A stretch of DNA of 64,000 nucleotides from Calamus simplicifolius (lineage: Eukaryota; Streptophyta; Magnoliopsida; Arecales; Arecaceae), in the NCBI GenBank assembly GCA_900491605.1, contig UESW01003834.1, positions 2,096,419 through 2,160,418 on the forward strand, in the 5' to 3' direction. The position numbers and the translations under genes are program-made. The notes beneath the pieces are model-generated. The model was not told where the DNA came from, ran no database searches, and saw only the letters and a list, made by a program, of their open reading frames with translations. The stretch's first letter is position 1; each line of letters starts with the position of its first letter. Below are positions 1 through 10,211 of the stretch, in pieces.

Positions 1-1193
1 CCCCTGTCAACCCTGTTGGGACTGATCATCAGCGACTCCAGACCGAGATGCTTCAGGTTCTATCGGGTATGGCACAGTCGATGCGGGACATGCAACAACA
101 AATTCATCAGGCTTTATCCTCTCAGTCTGCCATTCCTGCTCCGCAGACTCAGCCTACTCCACTGTTCCGCAGAGTCAGCCTACCCCTATTGTCCCGCAGA
201 CGTAGCCTGCTTCCACTATGCCACAGACTCTATTTGTCCCCCTGCTCCAAAATTCAGTCCACTGTACCTACTACTCATTTCACACCATTGACCCAGCCTA
301 CTCCACCTCAACCCTGGGTAGGGATTGGCCGTAGCTTTGCAGATTTCAAGAAGTTTGCCCCTGCTCCTTTCTCTGGTTCTAGCAACCCTATTGATGCTGA
401 GAGATGGGTGCGAGATATGGAGAAGGCTTTTATGGCCCATGGTAGCCAGGAGTTGGAGCGGATCAGATTTGCTACTTATCTTTCCAGGGGGAGGCTTATG
501 ACTGGTGGCTAGTTGAGGAGCAGCGTCGGGGTGGTCAGGTTATGTCTTGGGAGAGTTTAAGGAGTATTCTTTGACAAGTACTTTCCCAGGAGTGTACAAA
601 GGAGGATGGAATCAGAATTTCTTAAGTTGGAGCAAAGGAATCTTTCTGTGGCCCAATATGAAGCTGAGTTCACCAGATTGGCCCGCTTTGCTCCAAGTAT
701 TGTGACTAATGAAATGGCCAAGATCACCAGATTTACAGAGGGCTGCGACCCAGACTGATGCAGGCAGTCAATGCATTTGAGCTTCATTCCTATAGTGCTG
801 TGGTGAATAAGGCTTTGGTAATTGAGAGAGATATGAATACAGTTCAGAGGGATTGGGAGCAGCAGAGGAAGAAAAAGGGGCCTATTGCGGGCCAACCCCC
901 AACCCAGGTCAGGAAGAGAGGTGCGCAGCAGGCCCCAGCAGGACAGAGGAATAGAGAGACACGTTGCCTTCGCTGTGGGAGTTTTCACCCAGGAAGGCCT
1001 TGCCGTGGTGTGTCGGGTGCCTGCTACCTCTGCGGGAGGACTGATCACAAAATGGCTACCTGTCCCCTTCAGAAGACTCAGCAGCCCTCTTCTAGTCAAG
1101 GGTTGATTCAGCAGCAGCAGCCACAGAGGACCCAGGGTAGAGTCTTCAACCTCACTCAGCAGGATGCTGCCGCTTCTAATTCTGTGGTGACAG
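1..1193 (+). pseudogene. gypsy element 1 gag, frameshifted
   Basis: This encodes the capsid/nucleocapsid polyprotein. The retrotransposon gag domain is visible around 330-740 (the FADFKKFAP and RWVRDMEKAFMAHGSQE stretches). Two zinc knuckles follow, CX2CX3HX4C at about 964-1004 and CX2CX4HX4C at about 1021-1062. A proline/glutamine-rich linker precedes the capsid region. Compared with the second copy at 45.0-46.2 kb, one base is missing near 490, which gives a stop at 510-512, and further shifts lie near 555 and 745. The frame open at 758-1193 carries the knuckles and ends at a GT splice-donor-like site. The true start is outside or at the edge of the window. Confidence 0.88.
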
Positions 1194-1315
1194 GTAAACC
1201 ATTTAAATACATACCTAGTATAATACCCTTTTCTAGCGCAATGTATTGGTAATTACTAGAACATTAGATTAAATGTTAAATCTTTGATGTTAAAACAAAA
1301 TTTACTTATATCCAG
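1194..1315 (+). other. Candidate spliceosomal intron between gag and pol, gypsy element 1
   Basis: A 122-bp AT-rich segment begins GTAAAC directly after the gag codons for NSVVTG and ends TTATATCCAG directly before the protease exon. Its length is not a multiple of three, and removing it puts the knuckle frame (758 onward) in phase with the pol frame (1318 onward). The second gypsy copy has a GT...AG segment at exactly the same place (46190-46298). Splicing itself is inferred. Confidence 0.62.
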
Positions 1316-2739
1316 GAATGATTAAAGTTGGCACTGCGTATGCTCAAACACTTATTGACCCGGGTGCCACGCATTCATTTATATCTGACACCTATCTTAG
1401 CAAGAATACATCATTGACACCTGAATCTCTAGACCATGAGTTGCTCATTGCCTTTCCAAATGGTGATATTATGAAAGTTGGCACAGTATGCAAATCCTGC
1501 TTGATTATCATTGAGGATATGAGATTATATGCTGATCTTTTTGTCCTTCCATTGAAATTCTTTGATGTTATCCTTGGCATGGATTGGTTAGCCTCCTATC
1601 ATGCTTCAGTAGACTGTTTCAGGAAGATTGTCAATTTCAAAATTCCAAATCAGTCTGAATTCAGTTTTACTGGGGGTCAGTCACATCTAGCCTCTGTGTT
1701 CATTTCAGCGCTACAGGCTGGAAAGTATTTATTGAGTGGTGGTCAAGGATTCCTTGCTGTTGTTAAGGATCTTCAAAAGGAGGAGACCAAGTTGGAGGAT
1801 ATTCCTGTAGCTCGAGAATTTCCTGATGTTTTCCCTAATGAATTGACTGATTTGCCCCCAGATCGGGAGGTTGAATTCTCCATTGACTTAATTCCTGGAA
1901 CTGGGCCTATATCCAAGGCTCCTTACCGCATGGCCCCGGCTGAGTTAAAAGAATTGAAAGATCAGTTGCAGGAGCTCCTAGATCGGGGATTTATCAGACC
2001 CAGTGTTTCCCCTTGGGGTGCTCCAGTTCTATTTGTTAAGAAGAAGGATGGCAGTCTCCGGCTATGCATTGATTACCGGGAAATTAATAAGGTAACAGTG
2101 CGGAACAGATACCCTTTGCCGAGGATTGATGACTTGTTTGATCAACTCCAAGGAGCCCGAGTATTCTCGAAGATTGATCTCAGGTCAGGTTACCATCAGC
2201 TTAAAGTCAAGGAGGGAGATGTGCCTAAAACAGCATTCAGAACCAGATATGGCCATTACGAATTTTTAGTGATGCCATTTGGATTGACTAATGCCCCGGC
2301 AGCATTCATGGACTTGATGAATAGAATCTTTAAGCCATATTTGGATCAGTTTGTGGTGGTCTTCATTGATGATATTTTGATCTATTCTAAGAGTCACAGG
2401 GAGCATGAGGATCACTTGAGGATGGTGCTGCAGATTCTTAGGGAGAAGAGGCTCTATGCCAAGTTGCAGAAGTGTGATTTTTGGTTGGACCAAGTATCTT
2501 TCTTGGGTCATATAATCTCTATTGACGGCATTTCTGTGGACCCGAAAAAGATTGATGCTATTATTAGCTGGTGCAGACCTTCCAATGTGGCGGAAGTCAG
2601 AAGTTTCTTGGGACTTGCTGGGTATTACCGTAAATTTATGGAAGACTTCTCTAGCATTGCTCTACCTCTAACTCGCTTAACCCAGAAGCGAGTAAAGTTT
2701 GATTGGACAGAGGAGTGCGAGAAAAGTTTCAGGAGTTAA
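1316..2739 (+). pseudogene. gypsy element 1 pol: protease and reverse transcriptase, truncated by a frameshift
   Basis: The aspartic protease is near the N-terminus with the active-site motif IDPGATHSF (about residues 11-19 from 1318), a Pro-containing variant of DTGA. The reverse transcriptase follows, with LRLCIDYREINKV, FSKIDLRSGYHQL, VMPFGLTNAPAAF and the catalytic FIDDILIYS block. The thumb and start of the RNase H connection (AEVRSFLGLAGYYRKF) come next. The frame stops at 2737-2739 because one T is missing from a T-run near 2728 that the second copy retains. Apart from that break the 473-residue stretch is well preserved. Confidence 0.95.
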
Positions 2740-4719
2740 AGCAGCGATTAGTGTCAGCTCCCATCCTTGTTCTTCCGTCAGGATCTGAGGGTTTTACACT
2801 TATACTGATGCCTCTCGAAGAGGATTGGGATGCGTTCTGATGCAGAGTGGAAAGGTGATAGCTTATGCCTCCAGACAACTGAAGCCTTATGAGCAGAATT
2901 ATCCTACTCATGATCTGGAATTAGCTGCGTGGTTTTTGCTTTAAAGATTTGGCGGCATTATCTCTATGGGGTGTCGTGTGATGTGTATACAGACCATAAG
3001 AGTCTAAAATATATCTTCACACAGAAGGAGCTCAATTTGAGGCAGAGGAGGTGGTTGGAGCTTCTGAAGGACTATGATCTGAATCTGCATTATCATCCTG
3101 GGAAGGCTAATGTTGTGGCTGATGCCTTGAGTAGGAAGACCTCTTCTGAGTTAGCTGCTATGCTTACCTCCCAGCCTCACATTCTGAAGGACCTCGAGAG
3201 GTGGGAGATTGGACTGAGAGTACAGCAGTCTGATGGACTTGTTGCTGCACTTATTCTTCAGCCGACTCTTGTTGACAAAATTAAGTCCTCCCAGATGGAA
3301 GATCCAGATCTTCAAAGAATTAAGGTTGCTGTTCAGTCAGGAGTTCAGAGTGGATTTTATGTAATGGATGATGGATCCCTGAGATTTGAAGGCAGACTTT
3401 GTGTACCTAGCAATGAGGAGTTGAAAGCCGAGATTTTGAGGGAGGCTCACTACTCTCCCTATACTGTTCATCCAGGTGGTACTAAAATGTATAGAGACTT
3501 AAAGGAGAATTTTTGGTGGAAAGGTATGAAGAGGGAGATTGCTCAGTTTGTGGCCAAGTGCTTGGTATGTCAGCGAGTGAAGGCCGAACACCAAAGGCCT
3601 GCGGGACCCCTTCAGTCTCTGATGATTCCTCAGTGGAAATGGGAAAAGATTACTATGGATTTTGTGACTGGTTTGCCCAAAACTCCCAGGAGTAATGATG
3701 CAGTTTGGGTTATTGTGGACAGACTGACAAAATCAGCCCACTTTCTACCTTTCAGAGTTGGAGTCTCGAGTGATAGATTGGCTAGCATGTATATTGAGCA
3801 GATCGTGAGACTTCATGGTGTTCCTGTCTCTATTGTATCTGACCGGGATACCAGATTTGTATCACAGTTTTGGAAGAGCCTTCATAAGGCCTTGGGAACC
3901 AAATTAAACTTTAGCACAGCTTATCATCCCCAGTCTGATGGACAGTCAGAGAGGACCATACAGATTCTGGAGGACATGTTGCGAGCCTGTGTGATGGACT
4001 TGGGTGGGGCTTGGGATAATCACTTACCTTTGGTGGAATTTGCATATAATAATAGTTACCAAGCCAGTATCCACATGGCTCCATTTGAGGCCTTGTATGG
4101 TAGGAGGTGCAGATCTCCTTTATGTTGGGATGATGTGGGGGAAAGAAAATTGCTAGGCCCTGAGCTGATCCAGCAGACAGTAGATAAGGTGCATTTGATC
4201 AGGGAGCGTCTTCGTACAGCTCAGAGCAGGCAGAAAAGTTATGCTGATGTCAGAAGAAGGGAGTTAGAATTTCAGGTTGGGGATCATGTATTCTTAAGGG
4301 TATCACCAACCAAGGATGTGATGAGATTTGGGATTAGAGGAAAGCTTAGTCCACGCTATATTGGACCTTTTGAGATCTTGAGCAGAGTTGGGGAGGTTGC
4401 ATACAGCTTAGCACTGCCTCCGATTTTATCTGGTGTTCACAATGTATTCCATGTATCTATGTTGAGGAAGTATGTTTCAGACCCCAGTCATGTTATAGCT
4501 TATGAGCCTATTCAGTTGAGGAAGGATTTATCATATGAGGAACATCCTATGCGTATCGTGGACCGCAAAGATCAGGTACTGAGGCGGCGTACCATTCCCT
4601 ATGTCAAGATACAATGGAGTAATCATTCTGAGAGGGAGGCTACTTGGGAACTGGAGGAAGAGATGAAAACAAAGTATCCACAATTATTTGAAGGTAATTT
4701 ATCTATCTTAGATTGTTGA
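2740..4719 (+). pseudogene. gypsy element 1 pol: RNase H, integrase and chromodomain
   Basis: The RNase H start (YTDAS and YASRQLKPYE) lies in frames shifted by single-base losses near 2803 and 2929. From 2929 the frame is open for 596 residues. It holds the end of RNase H (DVYTDHKSLKYIFT, VVADALSRK), the integrase HHCC zinc domain (H..H then CLVCQRVK), the DDE core (MDFVTGLPK; VSDRDTRFVSQFW; SDGQSERT with the Glu), and a GPFEIL/HNVFHVSMLRKY module. A chromodomain-like tail (VKIQWSNHSEREATWELEEEM) should guide chromatin targeting. The stop at 4717-4719 precedes the PPT by about 45 bp. Confidence 0.94.
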
Positions 4720-4764
4720 CTTTTGAGATTTATAGTATACCAATTTCGAGGCCGAAATTTTTAT

Positions 4765-4777
4765 AAGGAGGGGAGGA
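4765..4777 (+). promoter_or_regulatory. Polypurine tract of gypsy element 1
   Basis: A 13-base purine run (AAGGAGGGGAGGA) directly abuts the LTR start TGTAGTA. It is the expected plus-strand primer, and the same run precedes the 3' LTR at 60129. Confidence 0.9.
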
Positions 4778-4982
4778 TGTAGTAACCCGGTTTAGATGAA
4801 CCAGGTTTGGTTCAGATGAACCAGGTTCTAGCTGTTGGTTTTCCCTGGCTGACGCTTCGCTCCAGGTGAAGCGTTTAGTCTTCGGGAACTCCCGAACCGA
4901 GGCGTGCACAGGTGATTAAATATGAAGGAGGAGGACTCCTTCCTTCATCCTGGCGCGCATCATTCTCAGGTATGTCCCCTGC

Positions 4983-4986
<4 letters not shown>

Positions 4987-5027
<41 letters not shown>

Positions 5028-5041
5028 CCGGGAAGAGAGAG
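4987..5041 (+). repeat. (GA)n microsatellite in LTR
   Basis: A nearly pure GA run of about 35 bp followed by interrupted GA repeats. Equivalent GA-rich tracts occur at about 42912-42990 and 60331-60412 in the related LTRs, so the tract is part of the LTR, not a chance insertion. Confidence 0.9.
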
Positions 5042-5829
5042 AGAGAGGGCCTGTGGATTGGCCGGTGACCTCCACCGGTGCCGGGCATGCGTCCGGTGGA
5101 GGTCCGCCGGCCTTGGTGGCCGGCCGTATCGCCGGCACCGAGCGCACAGCGGGAACAGAAAGAAAGAAAGAGAGGGAGAGAGAAAATTAAGAGAGAGAGA
5201 GAGGGGAGGCCGCGGCGCCGGCTCTGGTCCGGCCAACGGTGGCCGGACCGGCCCCAATTTGGCCGGAGTCGACGCCGGCGCGTGAATTCCGTGCGGGAGC
5301 AGGAAGAGAGAAAGAGAGAGAGGGAGAGAAATTGAGAGAGAGAGAGGGGGGAAGGAGGCCGGCCCGCGCGGCCGGCTCCAGCCCGGCCTCCGGTGGCCGG
5401 GCCGGACGGGATTAGGCCGGCGGTGGCCCTGGCCGCCGGCCGGAGGTGTCCCCTATTTCGGGCGAAACAGGGGAGCGGGGTTGGAAGGGTTTGGCCATGG
5501 GCCGGCTGGGCCGGCCTGGTCTGGGCCTTCTGGGCCGTGCTGCGAGCAGTTTTGGGCTGGTTTTTGGGCCCCGTAACGGGCTTAGATTAGCAAGAAAATT
5601 ATATGGCTAGAATCTGGGTTAATTCTAGTTTCTTGGAGTATTTTTACTTCCCCAATTGGGTGTGTATAGTGGGAGATATTCGAGCCCAAAGTTGGGCCCG
5701 TGAACTAGTTTGGGTAGGGTCTTAGGGTCATTTTATTAATTAGATTTCAGTGAATTAATTATGTACATTGATCCTGTAGGTGCCCAGACATCTGATTAGT
5801 TGGTGCATCATTTGGATTTTGCGTAGGAG

Positions 5830-6641
5830 GTAAGTAAGACTATTATGCAAATTTAATAATTATTTAATTAATAAATTGAGTATATACAGTTTGCATGCAT
5901 TTTTATTATCTGAATTGTCTATGTAGCATGGAACTGTGGATTACAAATGAACAATTATATGATTATAGTGATTGGTAATATTGTAAGAAATGATTTATTG
6001 ATGTATATGCCAGAAAAGTGATTGCCTGTACGATATGTTTATATTGAGGTGACTATGCATTTCTAGTACTGTACAAACCACTGTGAGGTAATGTGAGATA
6101 CAGATGCATGATGTAATTGTGATGAAAATGTTAAATAGATTTATATGGGTCGCCGCGGTTTTCCTTTACTATGGCCCACACATTGTAGCTGTGTTCTGTT
6201 GATATGGCCACACACACTGGAGATGTATTCTGTTATGATATGGCCCCACACATTGTAGACGTGTTCTATTATGGTATGGCCCCACATGTCTTACAATGTG
6301 TTCTGATTTTCATATGGCCACATACATCGTAGAGTGTGTTCTGTTATGGTATGGCCCCACACATCGTACAATATGTTCTGTTGATTTATATGGCCACACA
6401 TCTGGAGGATGTGCTCTGATTGAGGTATTGCAGGGCCGTGGGACACATAGGAAATCTATAATTACATAAACAGTGAGTTTGCTAGAATGCATATCCTGAT
6501 GCTTATCGAATGTTCAATTTATGTTAAGTTGACAAAATGCATATGTTGATAGCATGTTAAATATAATTCAAGTATGATATGATTGTATAATATGCTTACT
6601 TATTGAGTGTAAACTCATTAAACCTTCACTATGTTTTTCAG
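5830..6641 (+). other. Candidate intron within the LTR of gypsy element 1
   Basis: The donor AGGAG|GTAAGTAAG at 5830 is a near-consensus plant 5' splice site. The acceptor is TGTTTTTCAG ending at 6641. Both are conserved at matching places in the other two LTRs of the family. An upstream pair (GTATGT near 4970; CCTGTAG near 5780) would leave a short exon of about 50 bp between them. No transcript evidence is available. Confidence 0.4.
6169..6425 (+). repeat. Phased ~40-bp repeats in the LTR (gypsy element 1)
   Basis: About six or seven imperfect units carry ATGGCC..ACACAT..TGTAGA.GTGTTCTG. The homologous block in the other LTRs (44010-44290 and 61430-61710) carries CACGTCTAGAGGACGTGTTCTG units. 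It is conserved in place but diverged in sequence. Confidence 0.75.
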
Positions 6642-6935
6642 AGTCTCAGGGTTGATGGATATTCGAGTTGATGGAGCTTCTAATAAATAAAATAAGAACC
6701 ATTGCATTGGTGTAATCCTATTATGTTGGTGTGTAGGGCTTGTTGTAGCCCAACTTTATTAGCATGACTTGGTGTAGGGTTTGAAACCCAAAACTTATAA
6801 CTATCATTTGTATTATGGTTGGTTTTCATATTTATTGCCCCATTTGAATTGTATATCAAGATTTTAAGACGCCTTGCATGCCCGGCACGCGGCGGGTTGT
6901 CACCCTAGCCCAATATTTGGGTCTGGGGCGTGACA

Positions 6936-7274
6936 GTATTAAGAAGCAGTGGATATGATGACCTTTCTTTCGTGATATTTTCTTGCAAGCTGGATGCACT
7001 CTCTTGCAATAGACCAACATGGGAAGTAGCATCATCGTAGGCCAATTTAGTTGCCTTCTCCTGCCATTTCAGAAGCGTTAATTCATTAATATATAGGCTT
7101 CTGCTTCATTCTTACCGTTCTACAGAACAGTGTACAGAAAATTAACTCCTCTTACTAACAGTGCAAGAAAACAAAGCATGTATGAACCAAATCATTCACC
7201 CCAGCTGTCCCTCATTCTCAACTAGCTTCACCATCTGCACTGCTGCAGTAGATCTTTCATTGAGGACCTCAAGC
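6936..7274 (-). pseudogene. Candidate exons of a host coiled-coil gene, cut by gypsy element 1
   Basis: Two minus-strand segments read as coding. The first, 7274-7200, follows a good acceptor (TTTGCAG) and encodes LEVLNERSTAAVQMVKLVENE. The second, 7100-6936, encodes NELTLLKWQEKATKLAYDD and continues as an amphipathic coiled-coil-like helix (SHVGLLQESASSLQENI). A GTGAAT donor at 7199 and a GCAG acceptor ending at 7101 would join them in frame. If not spliced, the first ends at a stop at 7199-7197. The second runs straight into the LTR end at 6935, so the gypsy element probably landed in an exon. I do not recognise the family; the exon model is inference. Confidence 0.4.
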
Positions 7275-7933
7275 CTGCAAAGACCAAAATTTGTACAGCG
7301 ATAATGGGAAGAATCTTTGTAAGGATAAAACCAATCAGCCCCAGAAATGACATGAGCAGTTTTACGTTTTCACATAATTGCAGTAAAATTTCATAAATAG
7401 AGTGAAAACACGAAATAAGCAAACACTTTGAAGGAGAAAAAGGAAAGGATCTATGAGTAAAAGGTATAAGACTGACGTACCATTATCCTAAGCCAGTATG
7501 CAGAACAAGAAAAGTTCAATAGATTACAGATCTAGAGGATCAAAAAGCGATTGTTGTCCAGATCTGCTCCTTTGCTTTCAGCTTCTTGGTGATCTAAGTG
7601 AAATTACTCCCACGATCATCTACATAGTATTCAGAAGAGTTGTCCAAGGATGCAACTCTAGTAATAACAAAGTCGCAGCCTTTAACAGCCTTCTAAAAGG
7701 TTCCATTGTCCTGAAGATCGCAGTACCCAATGCTGAAACTCTGGTATAATAATTAATCTCCAAACACCAAAAGCATACAGGATCCATAATTTCTTGAAAG
7801 TGGACAGAAACCCCATCGCTTTCCAGGTTTCGGTGGTTGCTGGAACAATGCATCAGCTGAGATACTTTACTCAAGTGCATCTTCGATCAAAACAATCATG
7901 CATTATAATAGTCGGGGGAAAAAAATTCATAGC
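7275..7933. other. Low-copy DNA, possible introns/exons of the same host gene
   Basis: There is no element signature here. A donor-like site (minus strand, ATG|GTACGTC at 7480) could start the intron that ends at 7275. Short open stretches on the minus strand (for example 7880-7620) have no recognisable domain. It is most likely intronic or intergenic remnant between the gypsy insertion and the solo LTR. Confidence 0.4.
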
Positions 7934-9416
7934 TGTTGCCGTCGGGATCCGTCCTCCGACTCAGGCGCGGTCAATCTTCTGGTCTGGGCTTCCTCATGGG
8001 TGGACCTGTACAGATGTCCTCGCGCGAGAGGTGTTGGGGTGGCCCTCCGCGGAAGACCCTCGGACGCTCAAGTCAGTGGGGATCGGTGATCAACAGAAAA
8101 TAAGGAGAGGGATCTCTCCGGGGAGTCTCTCCAGGGGTGGCCGATCGGGAGCTCTAGGGGAGCGCCGACGAGCAGTGAGGGAGAGTGAGAGAGTCAGAGT
8201 GAGCCAGGGGCAGTGGGCGCATACCTGAGAGAATCTGAGGGTACTGTATTTGTAGGCAATGATCTGGATCTTGAGCGCCTTCTGGAAGGTTCGAAGGTTG
8301 TTAGGATACGGGAATGAATCGAATCAGGCCGTTGCAAGGCCGGTGGGATCTATATCTTGTTCGTTGAGGGATCGACGGCTAGAAGAGCTATTTGATGGCC
8401 TGAGATATGATAGATGCGTAGGTCCCAGGTAGCCATATTAGATCTTAGACCACCTCTCAACATGATTTTCTGATTGGGGTTCTGTTACGATAGGTCTAGG
8501 CCCTCCCGCGTCGGGTTCCACGGAGGTGAGGGAGAAGCCGAGCCATGGAAGGCTCGGGAGAAGCCGAGCTAGGGGAGTTCGAAGAGGTCGAGCTATGGGA
8601 AGCTCGGAGAAACCGAGCCATGGGAGGCTCGGAAAGGGTCGAGCCATGGGAGGCTCGGGGGAAGCCGAGCTATGGGAGCTCGGAGAGGTCGGGCTATAGA
8701 TAGATAGCTCGGGGAAGTCGAGCCAGGGGAGGCTCGGGGAAGCCGAGCTATGGGAGCTCGGAAAGGTCGAGCTATAGATAGATAGCTCGGGGAAGTCGAG
8801 CCAGGGGAGGCTTGGGGAAAGCCGAGCTATGGGAGCTCGGAGAGGTCGAGCTATAGATAGATAGCTCGGGGAAGCCGAGCCAGAGGAGGCTCGGGGAAAG
8901 CCGAGCTATGGGAGCTCGGAGAGGGCCGAGCCATGGGGGGCTCGGGGGAAGCCGAGCTATGGGAGCTCGGAAAGGTCGAGCTATAGATAGATAGCTCGAG
9001 GAAGCCGAGCCAGGGGAGGCTCGGGGAAAGCCGAGCTATGGGAGCTCGGAGAGGGCCGAGCCATGAGAGGCTCGGGAGAGCCGAGCCAGGGGAGGCTCAG
9101 GGAAAGCCGAGCTATGGGAGCTCGGAGAGGTCGAGCTATAGATAGATAACTCGGGGAAAGCTGGGCTATAGGTAGCTCGGGTAAGCCAAGCTATAGGAGC
9201 TCATAGGAACCGAGCTTCGGAAAGCTCGGGAAAGTCGAGTTGTGGGAGCTCGAAGAGGTCGAGCTCGGGGAAAATGAGCTGCGGGAGTCGCATGGCCTGA
9301 CGGACCGCATTAGTTTAGCTTGTTTCTTGGGTGCACATCATAGCGGATGGAGGGATGTGGCTGATCCTATCCCTTTCGTACGATTATCAATGCAATATCG
9401 ATTCTACCCTTTAACA
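7934..9416 (-). mobile_element. Solo LTR of the Tat-type gypsy family
   Basis: The segment begins TGTTGCCG and ends CCTTTAACA on the plus strand, with flanking ATAGC (7929-7933) and ATAGT (9417-9421), a four-of-five target duplication. It aligns collinearly with the LTR at 34578-35399: the AAGTCAGTGG block, the CTTCTGGAAGGTTC block and the GTTAGGATACGGG block all match in order. That LTR is followed by a minus-strand polypurine tract, which sets the orientation as minus. No internal region flanks it, so it is best explained by LTR-LTR recombination. It is longer than its relative mainly because of the internal minisatellite. Confidence 0.82.
8515..9260. repeat. GAGCTCGG/CCGAGC minisatellite inside the solo LTR
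   Basis: Roughly 745 bp of imperfect units of about 80 bp alternate GCCGAGC and GAGCTCGG and include GCTATAGATAGATAGCTCGG. Each unit contains short self-complementary arms (CCGAGC...GCTCGG). The equivalent array in the LTR at 34578-35399 covers only about 170 bp. Confidence 0.85.
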
Positions 9417-9714
9417 ATAGTTTTTTTTTTTTTTGGTTCTCTCGTTGATTGGAAAGTCGTGATAACCCTAGCAAACCTCAAGATTCCGAGATCAGAAAAG
9501 TGTGGGCGAAGCTTGATAGGACCTCATCGAATTTGATGAGTGAGTTAGTAGTGAAATGGAAATTTACCTGCTTTGCCCGCCTCCCCAGTACAAAGAGCCC
9601 TGTCAAATAGAAAGTCGCTTTAGATGGGATAGCTAGCAAATCGAACTTTCGCCCAAAAAAAAAAATCTAGGGTCCGAAGCCGACTGCAATCTCCTGTATA
9701 ATGGGAAAAAGGAA

Positions 9715-9753
<39 letters not shown>

Positions 9754-10188
9754 AAAAAAAAAAACCAAAAAAATTACAAAAAAATAGCGCTAGCGAAGAA
9801 GGGCTAAACGGCATATGATATACTTAACAATCTCAAGCACTGTCAACATTCAAGATCGCAGCAAAAAGGGCCAAAAGATGAATTATAGTAAAATAAGTAG
9901 TACTTCGGAGGAGGATGGGGAAGGCCTGATAAAAAGTCTCGGCTTCCTCGACGACTACGCCGGCGATCCGACACCGGGATTCTTAACCGACCTCTCACCT
10001 CCGTCTCTATGGCGCATTCCCTGAGCTCTGTGGGAAGGACATTTGGGCATCGGGAGGGAAAATTCGTAACGGTCCACTTTTAGCGTGCCCCGTGATCGGG
10101 TCGATGCCTCGATGGCGTAGTGCCTCATTCGGATGCGGATGGCCATGGAAACCAATATAACCCATTGACCTAAGCTTGGACCTACCGA
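9417..10188. other. Low-copy DNA with poly(C) tract and GC-rich exon-like patch
   Basis: A 32-base poly(C) run is at 9717-9748, next to A-runs. On the minus strand, 9601-9570 looks like a 32-nt exon (acceptor TTTGACAG, donor GCAG|GTAAAT). The patch at 9900-10160 is GC-rich relative to its surroundings and could be the 5' part of the same minus-strand gene as 6936-7274. These are weak signals and no protein family is recognisable. Confidence 0.3.
9717..9748 (+). repeat. Poly(C) homopolymer, 32 bases
   Basis: An uninterrupted C run. Tracts this long are unstable and are often miscounted in assemblies. Confidence 0.97.
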
Positions 10189-10211
10189 GGGCCTGTTTGG
10201 ATAATCCTGCA

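Larger units (their letters stand above)
1..6935 (+). mobile_element. Ty3/gypsy element 1 (Tekay/Del-like chromovirus), left end outside window
   Basis: The window opens inside gag and runs through CCHC knuckles, protease, reverse transcriptase, RNase H, integrase and a chromodomain-like C-terminus, then a polypurine tract and a complete 3' LTR. The gag-PR-RT-RH-INT order and the C-terminal chromodomain place it in the chromoviruses; the Tekay/Del assignment is inferred from the protein style. It is the same family as the element at 42712-62259, and the two align through the internal region and LTR. The 5' LTR and primer site lie left of the window. Several one-base indels break the frames, so it cannot make its proteins as written. 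Confidence 0.93.
4778..6935 (+). repeat. 3' LTR of gypsy element 1 (2.16 kb)
   Basis: It begins TGTAGTAACCCGG and ends GGGGCGTGACA, matching the ends of the paired LTRs at 42712-44836 and 60129-62259. Inside are (GA)n tracts near 4987-5041 and 5158-5350, a very GC-rich GGCCGG segment (5060-5580), a phased repeat block near 6169-6425, and an AATAAA at 6682-6687. A TTAAATAT element at about 4916 is conserved in all three LTRs and could be a TATA box. The bases after the LTR, GTATT, would be the target duplication; the partner is off the window. Confidence 0.92.

Noticed and set aside
1376..1399. Protease DPGA instead of DTGA considered as an inactivating change
   Set aside because: Both gypsy copies have it, and a Pro at this position is common in plant gypsy proteases, so it is not evidence of decay.
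4875..5590. Frames of 60-113 codons in the gypsy LTR
   Set aside because: They come from (GA)n and GGCCGG sequence and have low-complexity translations on both strands; equivalent frames in the other LTRs are not conserved as protein.
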